From Halobacillus_B rhizosphaerae (GTDB taxonomy: Bacteria > Bacillota > Bacilli > Bacillales > Halobacillaceae): 64,000 bases of DNA. Where the stretch lies: NCBI RefSeq assembly GCF_046719735.1, contig NZ_JAUTWQ010000001.1, positions 248,001 through 312,000 of the forward strand. The letters run 5' to 3'. Below the pieces are notes generated by a model. That model did no database searches, was not told the DNA's origin, and was given only the letters and a program-made list of their open reading frames with translations. Of the stretch, positions 59,530-64,000 are shown in pieces. Each line of letters starts with the position of its first letter. Position 1 is the stretch's first letter. The translations under genes and the position numbers were made by a program.

Positions 59530-59613
59530 ATGATAAACACTTGTCAGAAAAATAAAACATTCGTAATACGGCAGGATTCTTCAAATGCATGTAGAACTAT
59601 TCAATTATGCTGA
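59530..59613 (+). CDS. 27-codon upstream frame coupled to yaiI (candidate leader peptide)
   Basis: ATG 59530 has a strong ribosome site AGGAAGG (59515-59521) at 8-nt spacing, and a TATAAT at 59491-59496 would start the mRNA just before it. The frame encodes 27 residues (MINTCQKNKTF..., three Cys) and its TGA (59611-59613) overlaps the yaiI region, whose ATG is at 59607. yaiI has no ribosome site of its own. I do not recognise the peptide; a coupling leader is the likeliest reading. Confidence 0.45.
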   Translation: MINTCQKNKTFVIRQDSSNACRTIQLC

Positions 59614-60068
59614 ATCAAATAACAAACATATGGGTAGATGCGGATAGTTGTCCTGTTAAAGAAGAAATTACTGAGATAAGTAAGCTTTATTCGGCCGTGC
59701 CGAAATTTATTACAACGATCAATCATTTCAGCCTCAATTTGGAAGGTGCGTGGAAATTCCTCGATGATGGTTCTCAATCCGTGGACATTTATATTATGAA
59801 TCACGCTAAACCAGGGGATATTGTTATTAGTCAAGATTTGTCTCTAGCCGTACTGTTAACTGGAAGAGGGGTTTACGTCATTACTCCAAGAGGTAAACTG
59901 ATTAGTGAGGAAGATGCTGAAGAAATTATGTTTAATAAGCATCTGAGGCAAAAAACGTTAAAAAAGAAGGGGAAGTGGAAGGGTCCTTCTTCTTTTACAA
60001 ATAAAGATCGAGAAGCTTTTCGTTATGTTTTTAAAAAAACATTGGCAAATAATGAAGGGATTCAGTAG
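59607..60068 (+). CDS. yqxD: YaiI/YqxD family protein (DUF188)
   Basis: 153-aa protein of the DUF188 family with the PIN-like opening IWVDADSCPVKEEI (8-21) and the GDIVISQDLSLAVLL stretch near 70-84; function unknown, possibly a nuclease-like fold. It heads the conserved yqxD-dnaG-rpoD order. ATG 59607 lacks a ribosome site; an in-frame TAG at 59592 rules out longer starts. Translation is probably coupled to the 27-codon frame at 59530-59613. Confidence 0.88.
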   Translation: MLNQITNIWVDADSCPVKEEITEISKLYSAVPKFITTINHFSLNLEGAWKFLDDGSQSVDIYIMNHAKPGDIVISQDLSLAVLLTGRGVYVITPRGKLISEEDAEEIMFNKHLRQKTLKKKGKWKGPSSFTNKDREAFRYVFKKTLANNEGIQ

Positions 60069-60103
60069 TTCTTCTCGAATAAAATTCTAGTATGGTGATG
60101 AGA

Positions 60104-61921
60104 ATGGCTGGACATATTCCAGAGGAAATGGTAGATGAAATTAGAAAATCGATAGACATTGCTGATGTCGTAGGAGAGTACGTGCAGCTAAAAAAGCAGG
60201 GTCGGAATTACTTCGGTCTTTGTCCCTTTCATGGAGAAAACACTCCTTCTTTTTCCGTGTCTAGTGATAAGCAGATCTTTCATTGCTTTGGATGCGGAAA
60301 GGGAGGGAACGTGTATACCTTCCTGATGGAAATGGAAGGTTACAGTTTTATTCAGGCAGTTACACAGGTAGCTGAAAAGACTGGCACCCAGCTTCCAGAG
60401 CAATATAATGAGGACAGTCCGACAGAACGAAATCCTGAATCGCAAAATATTCTCGATGCCCATCAATGGCTGGTAAAGCTTTATCACCATTTACTCCGTA
60501 ATTCAAAAGATGGAAAACAGGCTTATGAATATTTAGCGGATCGGGGTTTTACGGACGAAATCATCGAGAAATACCAATTAGGTTATTCTCCAAATTCCAA
60601 GGATTTTGTAGCCACTTTTTTAGAGAAAAAAGGTTTTCATCCTCAAACGATGGTGAAAGCAGGACTTTTAAGTGTTAACAGCGAAGGTGAGTACTCGGAC
60701 CGTTTCAGAGGCAGGATTATTTTTCCTCTGCGTAATCACCTTGGGAAGACGGTGGCATTTGCCGGCCGTGCTCTAGGAGATCAGCAGCCCAAATATTTGA
60801 ACAGCCCTGAAACAGATCTGTTTCATAAAGGGCAGCTGCTTTACAATTTTGATCTTGCCAGATCATCCATTCGAAAACAGAACTCGGTAGTATTATTTGA
60901 GGGATATGCGGATGTTATCTCCTCTTTTCAAGCTGGAGTGACGAATGCAGTAGGTACAATGGGAACCTCCATTTCCACCAATCAAGCGAAGCTTCTCAAG
61001 CGTTATGCAGATAAAGTTATTATTTGTTATGACGGAGATCAGGCAGGGATTGATGCTGCCGTTAAAGCGGCAAAGCTGGTGAAAAATGTCGGCTGTCAAT
61101 CCAATGTTGCCCGGCTTCCTGAAGGACAAGATCCGGATGACTTTATCCGGAAAAATGGTGGAGAGAGATTTAAAAGAGAAATCCTTGATACGAGTGATAC
61201 GTATGTAACCTTTATAATGAGTTACTTAAAGCGTAATTACAATCTTCAATTAGAAGGAGATCGTATCTCTTATATCGAAGAGGTATTAAAGGAGGTCGCT
61301 CAGCTTGACCGGGCAGTGGAAAGAGAACACTACCTCCATGAGATATCTCAGGAATTTCAAATGTCGATGGACACTCTCAAAGAAGAGGTCCAGCAAATTA
61401 GAAGCCATCTCGGAGCGGAAAAGGATAGGGTTCGAGAGAGGCGGCATACTAATCGCAGCAGCGATTATTCGTTACAGCATAAACTTCTCCCGGCATTTCA
61501 TAATGCCGAACGGAAGCTGATTGCATATATGTTGAAAGACCCTATTATTGCTGATAAAGTTCAGGAGGAATTAGGAGGCGCATTTAATATTTCTGACCAT
61601 CAGGTTATTGTGACCCATCTTTATGCATATTATGAAGACGGCAACGAATCAGATATTAGTCAGTTTGTAGAGCGTCTGGATGATCAATCCCTAAAGAACC
61701 TGGTCATACAGCTGGCCATGGCGCCAGGAAATGATGAAATCTCAGATCAGGAACTGCAGGATTATATTCATCAAATTAATTTAGAGTATAAGGACCGGAA
61801 GGATATTAAACTTTTGAGGGCAGACTTGAAAGCAGCAGAGCAGCAAAAAGATCCAATTAAAGCCGCTCAAATTGCGATGGAGATCCTGCAAAGGAAGAAG
61901 GAAACGAAGAATATCCATTGA
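60104..61921 (+). CDS. dnaG: DNA primase
   Basis: Makes RNA primers at replication forks. 605 aa: zinc-binding domain with C40-x2-H43...C61-x2-C64, a TOPRIM core (about 255-340, with LFEGYADVISSFQAG and CYDGDQAG) and a C-terminal helicase-binding domain. ATG 60104 gives the conserved N-terminus; GGTGATG lies just upstream, and ATGs at 60092/60098 overlap it. Confidence 0.97.
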   Translation: MAGHIPEEMVDEIRKSIDIADVVGEYVQLKKQGRNYFGLCPFHGENTPSFSVSSDKQIFHCFGCGKGGNVYTFLMEMEGYSFIQAVTQVAEKTGTQLPEQYNEDSPTERNPESQNILDAHQWLVKLYHHLLRNSKDGKQAYEYLADRGFTDEIIEKYQLGYSPNSKDFVATFLEKKGFHPQTMVKAGLLSVNSEGEYSDRFRGRIIFPLRNHLGKTVAFAGRALGDQQPKYLNSPETDLFHKGQLLYNFDLARSSIRKQNSVVLFEGYADVISSFQAGVTNAVGTMGTSISTNQAKLLKRYADKVIICYDGDQAGIDAAVKAAKLVKNVGCQSNVARLPEGQDPDDFIRKNGGERFKREILDTSDTYVTFIMSYLKRNYNLQLEGDRISYIEEVLKEVAQLDRAVEREHYLHEISQEFQMSMDTLKEEVQQIRSHLGAEKDRVRERRHTNRSSDYSLQHKLLPAFHNAERKLIAYMLKDPIIADKVQEELGGAFNISDHQVIVTHLYAYYEDGNESDISQFVERLDDQSLKNLVIQLAMAPGNDEISDQELQDYIHQINLEYKDRKDIKLLRADLKAAEQQKDPIKAAQIAMEILQRKKETKNIH

Positions 61922-61957
61922 TGGTTTCGTATAGATACGTTGGAAGGAGGGGGACTT

Positions 61958-63085
61958 ATGGCAGATAAGCAGAAACAGCCATTACGTTCTAAAGAAGAAG
62001 AAAATGAATTAACCCTTGAGCAGGCCAAAGCTCAAGTCTTGGAAATAGGGAAGAAGCGGGGAGTTCTTGCTTACGAAGAAGTAGCAGACAAACTCTCAAG
62101 CTTTGAATTAGATTCTGACCAAATGGATGAATTTTACGAACACCTTACTGAACAAGGTGTGGAGGTAATTGGTGATTCCGACCAGGATCCAAGCATGCAG
62201 CAGATCAATAAGGAAGAAGAATTTGATCTTAACGATCTTAGTGTTCCGCCTGGAGTGAAGATTAATGATCCTGTCCGTATGTATTTAAAAGAAATTGGAC
62301 GAGTAAACCTTCTCGCAGCAAAAGATGAAATTAGTCTGGCTCAGCGTATTGAAAATGGCGATGAAGAAGCTAAACGGGATCTGGCGGAAGCCAATCTGCG
62401 GCTAGTGGTAAGTATTGCAAAAAGATACGTAGGACGCGGAATGCTCTTCCTTGATTTAATTCAAGAAGGAAATATGGGCTTAATTAAAGCTGTAGAAAAG
62501 TTTGATTACCGTAAAGGATATAAATTTAGTACGTATGCTACTTGGTGGATCAGACAGGCCATAACCCGTGCGATTGCCGATCAGGCGCGTACCATTCGTA
62601 TCCCTGTTCACATGGTAGAAACGATCAATAAGCTAATTCGTGTACAGCGTCAATTGCTGCAGGATTTAGGACGCGAACCTACACCGGAAGAAATTGCTCA
62701 GGATATGGAGCTGACTCCGGATAAAGTCCGCGAAATATTAAAGATTGCGCAAGAACCTGTTTCCTTAGAGACACCTATTGGTGAAGAAGACGACTCTCAC
62801 CTTGGGGATTTCATTGAAGATCAGGAAGCAACCTCTCCTTCAGATCACGCTGCTTATGAATTGTTGAAAGAGCAGCTGGAAGATGTGCTGGACACACTTA
62901 CAGACCGTGAAGAAAACGTACTAAGACTTCGTTTTGGACTGGATGACGGCCGTACCCGCACCCTGGAAGAAGTCGGTAAAGTATTTGGTGTAACAAGGGA
63001 AAGAATTCGTCAGATTGAAGCTAAAGCCCTTCGTAAACTGAGACACCCTAGCCGAAGCAAGCGTCTAAAAGATTTCATGGAATAG
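61958..63085 (+). CDS. rpoD: primary sigma factor SigA (RpoD)
   Basis: Housekeeping sigma factor. 375 aa. An N-terminal region 1.1 of the short Firmicute type (about 1-90). Region 1.2-2 (about 105-210, with KFSTYATWWIRQAITRAIADQ spanning 2.4). Region 3 (about 215-290). Region 4 (about 305-375, EEVGKVFGVTRERIRQIEAKALRKL). GGAAGGAGGGGG precedes the ATG. Followed by a terminator, so the yqxD-dnaG-rpoD unit ends here. Confidence 0.99.
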   Translation: MADKQKQPLRSKEEENELTLEQAKAQVLEIGKKRGVLAYEEVADKLSSFELDSDQMDEFYEHLTEQGVEVIGDSDQDPSMQQINKEEEFDLNDLSVPPGVKINDPVRMYLKEIGRVNLLAAKDEISLAQRIENGDEEAKRDLAEANLRLVVSIAKRYVGRGMLFLDLIQEGNMGLIKAVEKFDYRKGYKFSTYATWWIRQAITRAIADQARTIRIPVHMVETINKLIRVQRQLLQDLGREPTPEEIAQDMELTPDKVREILKIAQEPVSLETPIGEEDDSHLGDFIEDQEATSPSDHAAYELLKEQLEDVLDTLTDREENVLRLRFGLDDGRTRTLEEVGKVFGVTRERIRQIEAKALRKLRHPSRSKRLKDFME

Positions 63086-63095
63086 GACACTTAAA

Positions 63096-63138
63096 GCTCA
63101 GGGCCGTTCCCTCATTTTCAGGGTGGTCCTGAGTTTTT
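63096..63138 (+). terminator. intrinsic terminator after rpoD
   Basis: CTCAGG (63097-63102) pairs with CCTGAG (63128-63133), with an inner CCCT/AGGG stem, followed by TTTTT. Confidence 0.82.
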
Positions 63139-63162
63139 ATTATCTTTTTTCGAGGTGATGTT

Positions 63163-63714
63163 TTGGCAGAAGAGCGCATTGAAACTATTATTAAAGAAAT
63201 CCAATATTGGAAAAAAAGCCATTTATTACCCAAAGAATATTGTGATTTTCTCCTAGCTCTTTATACGCAAGGGGATGAAGATCCAGACAGTCTGGAAATG
63301 GAACCTGGAATAGCTGGAAAGCGGTCAGCAGCGGTCCTGACGGGCAGCACCCTTTTTTTGTTACCCCTTTCATTTCTTGTCATTTATTTTACTGAAATAG
63401 ACCCGCTTTTGCAAACAGGTCTTTTGTCGACATTTGCGATCTTTACTTTTTTTTACGGAAGATTTTTAAAAAAACGCAATAATTTTCAGTTTCATATTCC
63501 TGTGATTGTTGGTTTTTTAATTTTGCTTCTCCTGTCAGTAAGTATGTTTCATACGTTCTATACGAATAATAAAATCATCTATTTACTTTTACTCGCCAAC
63601 AGTCTGTTATGGGTGGGGGCAGGCATTCGTTTAAAGCTTTATTATTTAATTGCTGCTGGAGCAATTGGTTTGATTTTGACTATCATATTAACTGTTCTAG
63701 AAGTTTTCACATGA
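63163..63714 (+). CDS. multi-spanning membrane protein of unknown function
   Basis: 183 aa from TTG 63163, after CGAGGTGATG. The first 50 residues are soluble and charged (MAEERIETIIKEIQYWKKSHLLPKEY), resembling the short N-terminal region of DUF2157-like membrane proteins. About five or six helices follow (about 54-74, 82-97, 105-125, 131-150, 153-181). I do not recognise a named family with certainty. It lies alone between rpoD and cccA. Confidence 0.75.
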   Translation: MAEERIETIIKEIQYWKKSHLLPKEYCDFLLALYTQGDEDPDSLEMEPGIAGKRSAAVLTGSTLFLLPLSFLVIYFTEIDPLLQTGLLSTFAIFTFFYGRFLKKRNNFQFHIPVIVGFLILLLLSVSMFHTFYTNNKIIYLLLLANSLLWVGAGIRLKLYYLIAAGAIGLILTIILTVLEVFT

Positions 63715-63804
63715 TAGCCCTTTCCTAAGTAAAGGTTTTCAAGTAAAATGAATGTAGTCTATCTCACTTTTAGTGAAAGGGAATACATAAGGAGGTTGCA
63801 TGTA

Positions 63805-64000
63805 ATGAAAAGAAACCCTGTGATTCCTTTTGCAATTATTGCTGTTCTCGGTATTGTAGCTATGATTGTTCTATCTACAGTTGGAGGTAACCAGCGAGAG
63901 GCAATTCAAAATGCAGAAGAAAATGGTGGTAAAACTGAGCAGGATGCATCTGGATCAAGTGAAGATCCCGAAAAGCTCTTTGAGGCGAAGTGTGCGACTT
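63805..64000 (+). CDS. cccA: cytochrome c-550 CccA, 5' part (cut by window edge)
   Basis: Membrane-anchored c-type cytochrome. Visible part: one N-terminal helix (about 7-26), an acidic Glu/Asn/Gly/Ser linker (about 29-55) and the start of the heme domain, LFEAKCAT, ending in what should be the CxxCH motif just past the edge. ATG 63805 follows AAGGAGGTTG. Position after rpoD matches B. subtilis cccA. Heme motif not seen in full. Confidence 0.8.
   Translation, partial: MKRNPVIPFAIIAVLGIVAMIVLSTVGGNQREAIQNAEENGGKTEQDASGSSEDPEKLFEAKCAT

Noticed and set aside
1..64000. CRISPR arrays, tRNA or rRNA genes, prophage or insertion sequences
   Set aside because: No regularly spaced repeats, tRNA-like cloverleaf with a T-arm, transposase or integrase was seen. 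The T-box leaders are tRNA sensors, not tRNAs.

Overview
The window is a chromosomal segment of a low-GC, endospore-forming member of the Bacillaceae. Three kinds of sequence evidence point there. The gene order follows the conserved Bacillus subtilis block from alaS to rpoD/cccA. Sporulation genes are present (sigK, sda, gpr, spoIIP, yqfC, yqfD). The control signals are typical Firmicute ones: two T-box leaders, a CIRCE operator and a SigW-type promoter. A complete-looking but mrpB-less Mrp Na+/H+ antiporter operon and the acidic, Asp/Ser-rich linker of YrrS suggest a salt- or alkali-tolerant relative such as the Halobacillus group. That genus-level guess is inference.

Layout, left half. Positions 1-240 hold the alaS T-box, followed by alaS-ireB-ruvX-yrzB, mltG, trmR-udk, greA and yrrS-mtnN-yrhC. 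Then, on the minus strand, comes an uninterrupted sigK (no skin element) and the mrp operon A-C-D-E-F-G (15568-10250). Next is a minus-strand sda with a cluster of DnaA boxes upstream. From 16666 the plus strand carries yqeG-yqeH-aroE-yhbY-nadD-yqeK-rsfS-yqeM (ribosome assembly, NAD, shikimate). comER (minus) and comEA-comEB-comEC (DNA uptake) follow, then the tiny yqzM (minus), holA, rpsT (minus), gpr and spoIIP-yqxA.

Layout, right half. lepA-hemW leads into the HrcA/CIRCE-controlled hrcA-grpE-dnaK-dnaJ heat-shock operon, then prmA-rsmE-mtaB, deoC, rpsU-yqeY and the nfeD-floA-yqfB membrane-microdomain operon behind a SigW-like promoter. yqfC-yqfD-phoH, pgpH-ybeY-dgkA, era, yqzL and recO follow. 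A glycine T-box precedes glyQ-glyS; then come ccpN-ppsR, yaiI-dnaG-rpoD, an unrecognised membrane protein and the 5' end of cccA at the right edge.

Most of the window is conserved core genome, and I see no prophage, IS element, CRISPR array, tRNA or rRNA and no obvious new multi-gene system. The points most worth checking are smaller. comER seems to start at AUU. sda has a perfect hairpin between its Shine-Dalgarno and its AUG. The Mrp operon has no mrpB. yaiI has no ribosome site of its own but overlaps a 27-codon upstream frame that does. Several genes found here in B. subtilis (trhP1/trhP2, pbpI, yrrT-mccAB, cdd) are absent.
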